DNA of 64,000 nt from an uncultured Saprospiraceae bacterium (GCA_938015415.1 CALLPK010000005.1:1-64000); one strand, 5' to 3'. Numbered from the stretch's first letter, positions 52,618 to 61,672 are shown. Translations and numbers: made by a program. The notes: generated from the letters alone by a model not told the origin.

Positions 52618-52634
52618 CAAAGATTCCCCCCCCC
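52618..52634 (-). promoter_or_regulatory. Putative promoter with C9 homopolymer tract
   Basis: On the minus strand AATCTTTG (complement of 52618-52625) is a one-mismatch -7 box. Nine G residues (C9 at 52626-52634) lie directly upstream, in what would be the -33 to -7 spacer. The start would be near 52611, which fits the ATG at 52566. No TTTG is present at -33. The tract is the longest C/G run noted in the window. Confidence 0.4.
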
Positions 52635-52731
52635 TTTTGTACCATTTTTATTAAAAAATAGAATACGAAGAGTGATTTCTCCCTAAAATAGCTTTTCTTG
52701 TAGCCAAACGCCCCAATAAATTAAAAATAGT

Positions 52732-53382
52732 ATGACTAATAGACTAGACATATGTATTGTAGAAGACTCTGATGATTACAGAATAGCACTAAAAGAGATG
52801 ATCAATGCTACCCCTGGCTTTGTATGTACGCAAACGTATGCAAACGGAGAAAGTGCTTTAAAAAACATACCTGACCAAATACCAGATATTGTTTTGGTCG
52901 ATATTGGACTTCCGGGAATTTCGGGATTAGAATTAATAAAATCTATAAAGTCTAAAATTCCTAAAATTCAATTTATGGTATTAACGGTATCAGAAGAAGG
53001 AAATAAAATTTTTAACGCCCTAAAAGTCGGGGCCAGCGGCTATCTACTAAAAAGTACCCCACCTAAAAAAATCATCGAAGCTATTCAGGATTTAGCAAAC
53101 GGAGGCGCTCCCATGAGCCGAAAAATTGCTCGTCTGGTCGTAGCATCTTTTCAGGGCTTACCGGCCGTACAGGAAAACCCGTACGATAAAATTCTTACCA
53201 AACGAGAAAAAGATGTACTGCAGGAATTATCCAAAGGACTACTTTACAAAAATATTGCTGCGGAGCTAAATATCTCCATCGAAACTGTTAAGAGCCATTG
53301 TCATAATATTTATTCAAAACTCCACGCAACTACCCGCACGGAAGCGCTTAATAATTATAAAAATGGTCCTGAAAACACGTAG
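52732..53382 (+). CDS. NarL/LuxR-family response regulator
   Basis: A 216-residue regulator. The receiver domain (about 6-125) has the acidic pocket EDSDD, phospho-acceptor Asp57 (VDIGLPG) and the Lys of YLLKST. The C-terminal LuxR helix-turn-helix (about 145-205) has LTKREKDVLQELSKG, then AAELNISIETVKSHCHNIY. It is the likely partner of the HisKA_3 kinase at 49129. Both, and the small protein between, probably form one signalling module. The regulator is transcribed away from them. Confidence 0.92.
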   Translation: MTNRLDICIVEDSDDYRIALKEMINATPGFVCTQTYANGESALKNIPDQIPDIVLVDIGLPGISGLELIKSIKSKIPKIQFMVLTVSEEGNKIFNALKVGASGYLLKSTPPKKIIEAIQDLANGGAPMSRKIARLVVASFQGLPAVQENPYDKILTKREKDVLQELSKGLLYKNIAAELNISIETVKSHCHNIYSKLHATTRTEALNNYKNGPENT

Positions 53383-53391
53383 TCATTAACT

Positions 53392-54090
53392 TTAAAACTT
53401 CGGTACTTGATTACTCCATCCCGCGCACCATTCTCCTTTTGAAAATCTCCTGGCAAACTGATCCGCCCGACGAATAGGCTCAATAATTCGGTAGTTACCT
53501 GCCAATGCGAAAATCGTCTTTACGGCAGCGATCTGACTGATCTGATGACCGCTACTTACATAAACCGGCTTAACCTCCTCCTGGGTGCGCAAGACGTAAC
53601 CAATTAGTGTTTTATCATCATAAATTTCCGCGCGACTCCCCTTTCCATTCTCTACGGAGTACGCCTTTTTTAACAGTGGATCTTTCGCTACACCAATCGT
53701 CGGAACCTTTGCCATAATTCCCAACCAACTGGCTACACCCAATCTGCGAGGATGTGCCGTACCGTGACCGTCAACGATCAGCAGGTCAGGAATGAACTTA
53801 TGAGTTACACAAAGTTCTTCTAATGCCTGTAACAATAGGGGCCCCTCTCGAAAAGCAAAGTAGCCCGGCTCATAGGCCACCGTGATCTCGTAAACCTGCG
53901 TAAAAATACCCACTGACTGATCGGGCCACGATAGTACGTCAACGGCGACAAATCCGCTATCTTCCGCGTACTGAATATCAAAAGTAAAAATAAGATCACC
54001 CTCTGAGACTTCATAACCCGTACCATTAACCGGTACAATTAATTGAGCCGCCAGTTCTAGCTGTTTTTCCTGTAATATTTTTTTGTCCAT
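53392..54090 (-). CDS. nfi: Endonuclease V
   Basis: A 232-residue DNA repair enzyme that nicks DNA (and often RNA) near deoxyinosine. The catalytic acidic residues match the family: Asp38 (TFDIQY), Glu82 (AFREGP) and Asp107 (IVDGHGTAHPRRLG). The wedge motif usually PYIPGF is present as YEPGYF, a Tyr/Glu variant. VPTIGVAKDPL is conserved. It is convergent with the response regulator (9 bases apart). Its only odd feature is the altered wedge. Confidence 0.93.
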   Translation of the reverse strand: MDKKILQEKQLELAAQLIVPVNGTGYEVSEGDLIFTFDIQYAEDSGFVAVDVLSWPDQSVGIFTQVYEITVAYEPGYFAFREGPLLLQALEELCVTHKFIPDLLIVDGHGTAHPRRLGVASWLGIMAKVPTIGVAKDPLLKKAYSVENGKGSRAEIYDDKTLIGYVLRTQEEVKPVYVSSGHQISQIAAVKTIFALAGNYRIIEPIRRADQFARRFSKGEWCAGWSNQVPKF

Positions 54091-54279
54091 CCTTAGAAAT
54101 ATAATTTACAACCCAACCTGCTAATATTTTCAATATAAATGCGTGGACAAATAAAATTAAAAAAAATCCAGTATATTTTGCAGCCGCTTAATCTTATCGA
54201 AAGCATCATTACACTAGGCATAACTTACCTTTCGATGTCTTGGTTGGCCACAAAATATTCGCCTAATTTTATCTAAAAA

Positions 54280-54287
54280 TAATTTTG
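54280..54287 (+). promoter_or_regulatory. Candidate -7 box of mtnA
   Basis: TAATTTTG fits TAnnTTTG and ends 11 bases before the ATG at 54299, implying a nearly leaderless mRNA. No riboswitch-like fold was recognised upstream. Confidence 0.4.
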
Positions 54288-54298
54288 TCCAAGTACAT

Positions 54299-55402
54299 AT
54301 GAAAAATACGATTAATGTTCAACAATCTATTTGGTTAAACACCGAAAATTCCCAAATTATAGAAATCATCGACCAACGATTTTTACCACACCAGTTGATT
54401 ATTGAACAATTAAAATCCTGGAAAGATTCCGAAATAGCAATTCGAGAGATGCACGTCCGGGGAGCGCCCCTGATTGGAGTGACGGCAGCTTATGGAATGT
54501 ATCTCGCCTGTTTAGAAGCAAAAAATTATTTAAAAAAAGATTCATTTTTTTCAGAAGTAGCTACTACCTTGAAAGCCAGTCGTCCTACGGCAGTTAATCT
54601 CGCATGGGCGGTAGATCGTCAAATGAAGCTTATTCGCAGTTTTAAAAATGGAACAGAATTAATCGCTGCGTCCCTAAAATTGGCCCAACAAATCAGTAAC
54701 GAAGAAGTGGAGAATTCTGCAAAAATTGGTCAGCACGGATTAGCCCTTTTACAACCACTAATTGAAAAAAAGGATGGACGACCACTCAATATTCTAACCC
54801 ACTGTAACGCTGGCTGGCTAGCGTGTGTAAAGCATGGTACTGCTACCGCTCCCATGTACGCAGCCCACCGGGCGGGCGTTCCAATCCACGTTTGGGTCGA
54901 TGAGACACGACCAAGAAATCAGGGTGCCCGCCTTACTGCCTGGGAACTGAGTCAGGCAGGTATTCCTCATACGGTAATTCCAGATAATACCGGTGGTCAC
55001 CTGATGCAGCACGGCTTGGTCGATTGTTGCATCGTGGGCAGTGACCGAACCACTCGTACGGGAGATGTGGCTAATAAAATTGGCACATACCTAAAAGCAC
55101 TTGCCGCTCACGATAATAAAATTCCATTTTATGTAGCGCTACCCGCGTCCACTTTTGATTGGGAGATTCGTGACGGAGTAAAGGAAATTCCTATCGAAGA
55201 GCGAAATCCAGAAGAAGTGAAATTTATTCAAGGATTACACGAAAAAAACATTATAAAAGTATTAGTTTCGCCTGCGGAAAGCCCGGCAATCAATTACGGT
55301 TTTGACGTTACACCGGCGCATTTAGTTACCCGTCTGATCACCGAGCGCGGTGTTTGCCAGGCCAACGAAACATCAATTCATGAATTATTTCCAGAATACT
55401 GA
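54299..55402 (+). CDS. mtnA: S-methyl-5-thioribose-1-phosphate isomerase
   Basis: Isomerises 5-methylthioribose-1-phosphate to methylthioribulose-1-phosphate in methionine salvage (and the 5-deoxy analogues). The 367-residue product has the aldose-ketose isomerase signatures: MHVRGAPLIGV, HCNAGWLAC with the catalytic Cys (near residue 170), and GSDRTTRTGDVANKIGTY with the catalytic Asp. Related eIF2B-like proteins lack this full set. The class II aldolase gene begins four bases after its stop, so the two are co-transcribed. Confidence 0.96.
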   Translation: MKNTINVQQSIWLNTENSQIIEIIDQRFLPHQLIIEQLKSWKDSEIAIREMHVRGAPLIGVTAAYGMYLACLEAKNYLKKDSFFSEVATTLKASRPTAVNLAWAVDRQMKLIRSFKNGTELIAASLKLAQQISNEEVENSAKIGQHGLALLQPLIEKKDGRPLNILTHCNAGWLACVKHGTATAPMYAAHRAGVPIHVWVDETRPRNQGARLTAWELSQAGIPHTVIPDNTGGHLMQHGLVDCCIVGSDRTTRTGDVANKIGTYLKALAAHDNKIPFYVALPASTFDWEIRDGVKEIPIEERNPEEVKFIQGLHEKNIIKVLVSPAESPAINYGFDVTPAHLVTRLITERGVCQANETSIHELFPEY

Positions 55403-55406
55403 TACC

Positions 55407-56009
55407 ATGGAAGAAGGGTATATCAAATTTCACTGTAATTGGAAAAAAGGGCGCACGCTTTCGGCGAGTACCCTAGAATCTATTGGCTGGGGTCGGCAAC
55501 AAATGTATGATCGGAGATTAATTGGTGCCTATAATAATGGAATTGGTTACGGTAATATTAGTGAACGCTTATCAGGAGATAAGTTTGTCATTAGTGGTTC
55601 CGCTACCGGAGGACTGAAAAAACTGGAGGCTACTCATTATAGCGTTGTTGAGAAAATAGATATTGAAAATAATAGAGTTTGGTGTAATGGCCCCATCAAA
55701 GCATCTTCCGAATCCATGAGCCACGCAGTTATTTATCAAAACTGTCCGGAGGTAAATGCCATTGTTCATATTCACGATCTTGAATTGTGGAAATCTATGG
55801 TACATAAAATTCCGACTACCCACGCTTCGATTACTTACGGAACACCAGAGATGGCGAATGAGATCATCCGGCTTCTAAAAGAAACCAATGCTCGTCAGCA
55901 TACCGGCTATTTTACAATGGCTGGGCACGAAGAGGGCCTCATTGCCTTTGGTAACAATATGGAACATGCCATTAACAGAATCATCTGTTTGGTTGATTGC
56001 TTATTCTAA
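55407..56009 (+). CDS. Class II aldolase-family enzyme of the mtnA operon
   Basis: A 200-residue zinc aldolase/dehydratase-like protein. The substrate-phosphate loop GNISERL (49-55), the Glu in SSESMSH (Glu102) and zinc-type His121/His123 (HIHD) and His174 (GHEEGL) match class II aldolases. Translation from the ATG at 55407 follows the mtnA stop; in-frame ATGs at 55380 and 55350 overlap mtnA and are less likely. It is either MtnB (methylthioribulose-1-P dehydratase) or an Ald2-type aldolase splitting 5-deoxyribulose-1-P or methylthioribulose-1-P to DHAP and an aldehyde. No mtnC/mtnD/mtnK genes are near, so the second is worth testing. Confidence 0.85.
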   Translation: MEEGYIKFHCNWKKGRTLSASTLESIGWGRQQMYDRRLIGAYNNGIGYGNISERLSGDKFVISGSATGGLKKLEATHYSVVEKIDIENNRVWCNGPIKASSESMSHAVIYQNCPEVNAIVHIHDLELWKSMVHKIPTTHASITYGTPEMANEIIRLLKETNARQHTGYFTMAGHEEGLIAFGNNMEHAINRIICLVDCLF

Positions 56010-56331
56010 AATAATTTAAAAAAAGCACTAAACATGTCACATTTAATCAAAAAATGATTTAAATTCTATTTAGTTATAAAATGCCCTTCTTACTTAAGAA
56101 AGTGTTATAAAGAGACTTTTCTCCCCATTTTGATACTTTCTAGCACGATTTTTGCAGAATTTTAAATATATTTACCTGTCACACCAATGTTCTTTTCCCC
56201 GTTGACAGCCCTTTTCTTCCCATAATTGCTCCTCGTCCCCTTTTTACTCCCACTTAGATTTTACTCCCATTTAGAAATATTTTAAATGCACGAGGTCCCT
56301 TCATTCGTGGAAACACCATAACAATTTAACC
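56010..56331. other. 322-base region upstream of the 56332 secreted protein
   Basis: AT-rich with no gene. It ends with a tandem repeat (56243-56276) and contains a near-match promoter (TTTTGATAC...GATTTTTG around 56129-56153). Confidence 0.45.
56243..56276. repeat. Tandem 17-base repeat, two copies
   Basis: TTTACTCCCACTTAGAT (56243-56259) is followed directly by TTTACTCCCATTTAGAA (56260-56276), 15 of 17 identical. It lies about 55 bases before the start codon of the secreted protein gene. Confidence 0.7.
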
Positions 56332-57882
56332 ATGAAGATTATTTTTTACCACACCATTCTAACCTTCCTATTACTTACAAGTACCTCTTCTATTTTTGCG
56401 GCTACCATTTACTCTGCTCAAAGCGGAGACTGGGACGATCCAACTAGCTGGTCTCCAGCAACCATACCATCTGTAACGGATGAAGTAATTATTGAGGATG
56501 GTCACACCATCACCAAAAGTGGCGCCTCTTATACGCACCAAGGAAACATTACGATAAAAGACAACGCAGAATTAATTTCCAATGCAGGTAATAGTTCCAA
56601 CGGATTTACTTTCAACGGAGGGACTTTTAATGTATTTGGAAAACTGACCCTACCTTTTCCCGACCGTGATTTAGATATCATTGGAAATAGTTTATTTATT
56701 GGGCACCCTTCAGCAATAATTTTTGTGAGCGACGACTGGGAAGTTTACGACCAGGCAGAGGTTGTTATCAATGGTATCTGTGTTGAGGTAGATGATGATT
56801 TCACGATTAGCGGAACGGAAGCCAGTGTTTGTGGAGACGGAGGGGTAAGTATTGGTAACAATGCCAACAATAATACTTTTAATTTACTGAATGGTGCGAC
56901 CACTAGCCAAGTGTGTCTAGATACGGAAGTTTACCGAGGCGCAGGTGGCACATGTGAAACATTAGTTGCCGCAGGAACCGGAAACGCACAACCAACTGCT
57001 TACGAAGATTCTGAAACTACCGATATGAACACCACTGTACTGGTTGATATATTATTTCAGGACAAACCTGATGAAGATCCGGATACAAATGATACACTAA
57101 AAATTGTCAGCATCGGAGGAGATATGACTGCAATGGGGGATACTTCTTTACAAGGAGGTACTATTGTAGTAGACAATAATGGAACTCCTAATCATCCAGG
57201 TGATGATTTTATTAACTATACGCCACCAACTGATTTTGTAGGAGTAGATTCTTTCTACTACATTATTACTGATCAAAATGGAGGGTACAGTACGGCACTG
57301 GTTACGATGACGGTTAGTAATCCGCTGCCCGTTACCTGGTCAGATTTTTATGGAAAAGAACTAGCATGTGAAGTAGTTCTGAACTGGACAACCGCCAGCG
57401 AACTGAATAATGAATATTTTGAGATAGAAAAAAGTACTAACGGAAGAGATTTTACTTCTCTGGGAACGGTAAAAGGATCCGGAACTACTGCTGATTATCG
57501 TCAATATAAGTTTGTAGATAAATTACCAGCTACCGAAAATTATTACCGAATCAAGCAGGTTGATTTTGATGGCAAAACAGATTACTCAAAAATAATTGTG
57601 CTAAAATCTAACTGTATTGAAAACGATGAAAATATCGGTATCGCTACTTTATTCCCTAATCCTGCTATATACAACGATGCGCACCTACGTTTTAACGCCA
57701 GACAGACAGAAGATACTTTTTTAATGGCAAGTGACTTGTTTGGAAATATTATTATCAATCAACCACTCACCATATACGCTGGGATGAACAACGTAGATTT
57801 AGACATTTCCAAATGGCCAGCCGGTACTTATACCATCTGGTTGGGTAAGCAGTCAAAGCGATTTATTAAGATTAAAGATTAG
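56332..57882 (+). CDS. Secreted protein with cadherin-like domain and T9SS type A tail
   Basis: A 516-residue exported protein. The signal peptide ends near residue 24 (SSIFA). Residues 25-210 look like a right-handed parallel beta structure (repeated GDWDDPTSWSP, ITIKDNAELIS, TFNGGTFNVFG), similar to G8/beta-helix surface domains. Residues about 225-340 resemble a cadherin-like/Ig repeat (DFINYTPPTDFVGVDSFYYI). The C-terminus (about 425-516, LFPNPAIYNDAHL) is a T9SS type A sorting domain. It has no visible enzyme motif. It is probably an adhesin. Confidence 0.75.
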   Translation: MKIIFYHTILTFLLLTSTSSIFAATIYSAQSGDWDDPTSWSPATIPSVTDEVIIEDGHTITKSGASYTHQGNITIKDNAELISNAGNSSNGFTFNGGTFNVFGKLTLPFPDRDLDIIGNSLFIGHPSAIIFVSDDWEVYDQAEVVINGICVEVDDDFTISGTEASVCGDGGVSIGNNANNNTFNLLNGATTSQVCLDTEVYRGAGGTCETLVAAGTGNAQPTAYEDSETTDMNTTVLVDILFQDKPDEDPDTNDTLKIVSIGGDMTAMGDTSLQGGTIVVDNNGTPNHPGDDFINYTPPTDFVGVDSFYYIITDQNGGYSTALVTMTVSNPLPVTWSDFYGKELACEVVLNWTTASELNNEYFEIEKSTNGRDFTSLGTVKGSGTTADYRQYKFVDKLPATENYYRIKQVDFDGKTDYSKIIVLKSNCIENDENIGIATLFPNPAIYNDAHLRFNARQTEDTFLMASDLFGNIIINQPLTIYAGMNNVDLDISKWPAGTYTIWLGKQSKRFIKIKD

Positions 57883-57912
57883 AAACAACAATTTTCATAG
57901 TGATTAAAATAG

Positions 57913-57949
57913 AAATCCCGACGATCGTATTGATCGCCGGGATTTTTTT
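57913..57949. terminator. Bidirectional terminator between two convergent genes
   Basis: AAATCCCGACGATC (57913-57926) pairs with GATCGCCGGGATTT (57932-57945), one mismatch, with a T-run to 57949. It serves the plus gene ending at 57882 and the minus gene ending at 57973. Confidence 0.88.
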
Positions 57950-57972
57950 AATTAATATTTTATCAAAGTAGA

Positions 57973-59181
57973 TTACTGCTCAGAAGCCTTAATATTAAAA
58001 CGGTAGAAATCCTGATTATTATTAGGAGTAATTTCTATTTCTGTTACAGTCATAATGTAGTAATTACCGCTCTTGTTCGCAATAAAAACATCATTTACTT
58101 GTACGGTTCCACTAGGATCAGCACTAACTCCAGCATTAAAAGCACTAATGATTGCCTCCCGGGAATTTATATTATCAAAATTGAAAAGTTCCGGCTGAGA
58201 ACTATCTGCAGCACGTAGAACCGTTCCTAGAACTCCTTGAATTTGTTGTCTCCATTCTCCAGTAGTACCATCTAGTCCCAAATCAACGATATCTCTGCTA
58301 TCGTCACTAGATGAAACATTGGTTCCTGTATCCAAGTCCAATCCTCCAAGTGCGGAAGTAGGACCATCTGCATTAGACAGTAATACTGCGGAATATTCAT
58401 CGGTAATAGAAGTACCAGCAACCACGCTAACTTCTTCTGTACTTGCAATTTCACCATTAACATCTTCTACCTCGAACCTAATGTTAGAAGTCCCGGCATC
58501 CAGAAATCTTACCGTAACATTAGCCATATCGAATCCAGACTGATCATCTCCAACCAAAGAATAAGGATTCACATCAAAAGCAGTTCCCTCAAATTCTAAA
58601 CGGGTAGGATCAATTAAATCATCACCTTCATATACGGCAATGGTAGATAAATTAGCACCACCCGGAGTAGCCGTAATATTGAAAAGATTACCTCCTAAAG
58701 TTGCCTCGTAGGGATCAGGCCCCATATAAGAAATCGCAGGAGGCGCACTATTGACCGTTACATCCACACTGGCTTCGTCGGTATTACCATTAAGGTCACG
58801 TACCACGGCAGCATAAGTATAGGTAGCGGGTGCAACAGGGGCTTCTACTTCTACTGTAAATCCAAAAGCGCTAGCATTGTCACCTACAAGCAACGCCGGA
58901 TTGGCTGCAATACTACCAGTAGCAGTATTAATTCGTTCAAATGCGATATTTGATCCATTTTCAGTAATTGTTAATAAATCCATATCGGCATCTCCCCTTG
59001 AACCACTAATATTTAGCATAATAGTACCTCCGGGTGACACTTCAGACTCATCAGCAGAGATCGTGGCAGAAGGTGGAATTTCGGTATTCAAAATTGGATC
59101 GTCGCCACAGGCAGTAAGTCCAAAGATGGCAGCAACTGCTAATAATAGCAGATAATTTGAAAGCATCGTGAATTTCTTCAT
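57973..59181 (-). CDS. Ig-like lipoprotein of unknown function
   Basis: A 402-residue lipoprotein (lipobox LTAC, Cys near residue 25). Two similar Ig-like segments follow (about 35-145 and 150-255; shared words: LVGDNASAFGF against LVGDDQSGFDM, VRDLNGNTDEASV against VEDVNGEIASTEEV), so they arose by duplication. A C-terminal domain of about 145 residues (LLSNADGPTSALGG, NYYIMTVTEIEITP) completes it. The protein is very acidic and Gly/Ser/Thr-rich. I know of no family. It is probably anchored in the outer membrane. A strong terminator follows. Confidence 0.65.
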   Translation of the reverse strand: MKKFTMLSNYLLLLAVAAIFGLTACGDDPILNTEIPPSATISADESEVSPGGTIMLNISGSRGDADMDLLTITENGSNIAFERINTATGSIAANPALLVGDNASAFGFTVEVEAPVAPATYTYAAVVRDLNGNTDEASVDVTVNSAPPAISYMGPDPYEATLGGNLFNITATPGGANLSTIAVYEGDDLIDPTRLEFEGTAFDVNPYSLVGDDQSGFDMANVTVRFLDAGTSNIRFEVEDVNGEIASTEEVSVVAGTSITDEYSAVLLSNADGPTSALGGLDLDTGTNVSSSDDSRDIVDLGLDGTTGEWRQQIQGVLGTVLRAADSSQPELFNFDNINSREAIISAFNAGVSADPSGTVQVNDVFIANKSGNYYIMTVTEIEITPNNNQDFYRFNIKASEQ

Positions 59182-59889
59182 CGTAATTTTTTTTGATTTA
59201 AAAGTTTAATAAATTTTTTTAATAACATATCTCTATAATCCGAAGAGACTATTTAGGTCTCTTTTAACTAATTATACATGATTATTTTCTGAATTTTGCC
59301 GCAAAGATATATCTTTATCAAGCTAATTGTTGCTGGCTGAGGTTAGATTTTCTAGGTTAACTGTGGTAGGAACGAATAAAAAGGAGAAATGTTAGTGCGA
59401 AAAGGTATATTTTATAATAAATTTAACATAAGTAGTACCACCTTCACCAGTGGCTGGTAAATGGTAAGAGAGTCTTTCATTACAAGTTAACGCAATTAAA
59501 GAATGCCAACCACTGGAGAAAATGGGTGTTCTCTTCCACAGAAAAATTTCTGTGGAAAGAGAACACTTAACCGGTTTGGACATTCTACACTGTTGTAGTA
59601 GTGGTAGATTGTTTTCATAGCTTGATAGATTCCGGTTTAAAAGTGTGGACTGCAATGAGCCAGTAGGGTGTTAAAACTGACTCATTTTACCACAAGATAA
59701 TGACAAATATCACCGCAATGCAAGGGAAATATCCCCGATAGAGACCCATTTAAACGCTTTAACACCAAAAAACATGATTACTTAAAATATGTTAAGCCTT
59801 TCTAATTAATTAACATTGATAATCAGTTCATTATACATTTGTTAAATTTAATTCCTTAACACTGTTAATAACTTTAACTAGCATAAATT
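59182..59889. other. 708-base gene-free divergent region with a hairpin
   Basis: No gene is supported. An 87-codon minus frame (59392-59655) is mainly the hairpin and its flanks read as protein. The region holds a near-perfect 41-base palindrome (59526-59566) and CCAGTGG/CCACTGG words around it. Confidence 0.5.
59526..59566. repeat. Near-perfect 41-base palindrome
   Basis: GTGTTCTCTTCCACAGAAA (59526-59544), a 2-base loop, then TTTCTGTGGAAAGAGAACAC (59547-59566). The arms are complementary except for one bulged base. The 2-base loop is too tight for normal RNA, so it looks more like a DNA cruciform or double-site than a terminator. Confidence 0.75.
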
Positions 59890-60969
59890 ATGGCCAAAAA
59901 GCCTGGTTCTGACTATTCCGGAAACAAATCAACTACTCCACCAGATTTCTTAAATAAAAAAGCAGCGGTAAACCCGATTCCTAAAAGACAAAAATCCACT
60001 GAAACTTACGTAGAGGGTATCCTAGACGGCGACCGAGTTACGCTGGGTCAGGCCATTACACTAATCGAAAGTCAGCATCCCGCCCATCAGGCCAAGGCAC
60101 AATCTATCATTGAAGCTTGCCTGCCTCACGCTGGGAAAAGTTTTAGAGTCGGCATCACGGGAACACCCGGAGTAGGCAAAAGTAGTTTTATCGAAACCTT
60201 GGGTATCTACTTAGTGCAACAACAGAAAAAAGTTGCGGTACTCACTATTGATCCCACCAGTCAAAAAAGCCTCGGTAGTATTCTGGGGGATAAAACAAGA
60301 ATGCAAGATCTATCGGTTCACCAGAGTGCGTTCATCCGTCCTTCTCCGGCTGGTGATTCGCTGGGTGGCGTGGCTCGTAAAACTAGAGAAACGATGATTC
60401 TTTGCGAAGCAGCAGGCTACGAAGAGATTATTGTCGAAACAGTCGGTGTGGGTCAATCCGAAACAGCCGTACATTCGATGGTTGATTTTTTTCTGCTGCT
60501 ACTCTTACCAGGTGCAGGCGACGAATTGCAGGGTATCAAAAGAGGCATTGTGGAAATGTCGGATTTGATTGCTATCAACAAAGCCGATGGAGATCGGATT
60601 ACAACCGCTAAACAATCGCAAAAAGCTTATAAAAACGCTTTACACCTGCTGCCCGCTACTGATAGTGGTTGGATTCCTCCTGTGATGACTTGCTCGGCCT
60701 TGGAAAAAACTGGGATTCCCGAAATTTGGCAATTTTGTTCAGATTATCGAAAAATGGTTAATGAGAATGGTTTTTTTCAACAAAAAAGAAAAAAACAGGC
60801 AAATTATTGGTTACACGAACGGATCCAAAATGATTTACGGCTTTATTTACAAACCAATCCTGCCATGAAAACCGCCCTTGAACACATCGAATCGGCAGTA
60901 TTATCTTACCAAAAAACACCTTTTCAGGGAGCAAGAGAGATATTGCAGCTCTTGATAAAAAAGAATTAG
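59890..60969 (+). CDS. meaB: MeaB/ArgK-family GTPase chaperone of methylmalonyl-CoA mutase
   Basis: A 359-residue SIMIBI GTPase that protects and reloads the B12-dependent methylmalonyl-CoA mutase. The P-loop is GTPGVGKS at residues 91-98. The DPTSQKSLGSILGDKTRM switch, VETVGVGQSE and NKADGD (guanine specificity) match MeaB/MMAA. The N-terminal extension (about 40 residues, Lys/Ser/Pro-rich) is poorly conserved. The mutase genes are not in the window. Confidence 0.94.
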   Translation: MAKKPGSDYSGNKSTTPPDFLNKKAAVNPIPKRQKSTETYVEGILDGDRVTLGQAITLIESQHPAHQAKAQSIIEACLPHAGKSFRVGITGTPGVGKSSFIETLGIYLVQQQKKVAVLTIDPTSQKSLGSILGDKTRMQDLSVHQSAFIRPSPAGDSLGGVARKTRETMILCEAAGYEEIIVETVGVGQSETAVHSMVDFFLLLLLPGAGDELQGIKRGIVEMSDLIAINKADGDRITTAKQSQKAYKNALHLLPATDSGWIPPVMTCSALEKTGIPEIWQFCSDYRKMVNENGFFQQKRKKQANYWLHERIQNDLRLYLQTNPAMKTALEHIESAVLSYQKTPFQGAREILQLLIKKN

Positions 60970-60988
60970 ACAAATTAAATTTATTTTG

Positions 60989-61157
60989 TATATTTGACGT
61001 GCATTCCAAAAACCGACGGAGCGTGCTGTGTGTGGTACCTCCAACTCTTATTTATTGAACATTTTATAATCCCTGAACATATTTTTCCCTTCTAACGGTT
61101 CACAAACCTTTAACCATAGTTCAAATTCCTGCTTATGCGGGCAAATTGGTATCTTTG
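60989..61157 (+). promoter_or_regulatory. Two candidate -7 boxes upstream of ybaB
   Basis: TATATTTG (60989-60996) and TATCTTTG (61150-61157) both fit TAnnTTTG. The second, about 85 bases before the ATG at 61242, is the better placed. Clear -33 boxes were not seen. Confidence 0.4.
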
Positions 61158-61241
61158 TCACTGATTAAGTTGCTCAATAACTACTCATAAGTCAGTAGGT
61201 AATCTGAATTATCAACTATTTTAAAAATTAAATTAGAAATT

Positions 61242-61547
61242 ATGTTTGGAGATATGCAGGAAAAGCAGGAAGCACTGCGAAAAACGCTAGGAGAAATGCG
61301 TCTGGAAGGAGCAGCCGGAGATGGTCTTGTAAAAGTAACAGTCAACGGGAACCGGGAAATTGTCAACATCTCTATCCAACCAGCGGCGATGACTCCGGAT
61401 GATCCGGAACAACTCGAGGATTTATTACTCGTAGCGGTTAATCGGGCCATGGTTACGGCCGCAGAAACCGAAGCAACAGAGTCTCAAAAGCTAATTCAGG
61501 ATATGCTACCTCCTGGTATGGGTGGTCTGGCAGATATGTTTTCATAA
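61242..61547 (+). CDS. YbaB/EbfC-family nucleoid-associated protein
   Basis: A 101-residue DNA-binding protein that forms dimers shaped like tweezers. The family core is complete: coiled-coil start MFGDMQEKQEALRKTLGE, the beta region DGLVKVTVNGNREIVNISI and the C-terminal helix EQLEDLLLVAVNRAM, ending in LPPGMGGLADMFS. It often lies near recR/dnaX in other bacteria, but not here. Confidence 0.92.
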   Translation: MFGDMQEKQEALRKTLGEMRLEGAAGDGLVKVTVNGNREIVNISIQPAAMTPDDPEQLEDLLLVAVNRAMVTAAETEATESQKLIQDMLPPGMGGLADMFS

Positions 61548-61672
61548 TAATATGCCGGTCTAGTTCGTTTTTGCAAACGGGAGTACGACCGATTTTCGGA
61601 AGTAGTCCAATTTTTTTCTGTTTTTACACGAATTGGTGACTATTTGAAAAAAATGGCCTGATTATTTGAATC

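Noticed and set aside
54091-54298. SAM-type riboswitch before mtnA
   Set aside because: No paired stems with the conserved SAM-riboswitch core were found, and the -7 box lies almost at the ATG.
59392-59655. 87-codon minus-strand frame
   Set aside because: It is formed by the palindrome and flanks. Cruciform DNA is a better reading.
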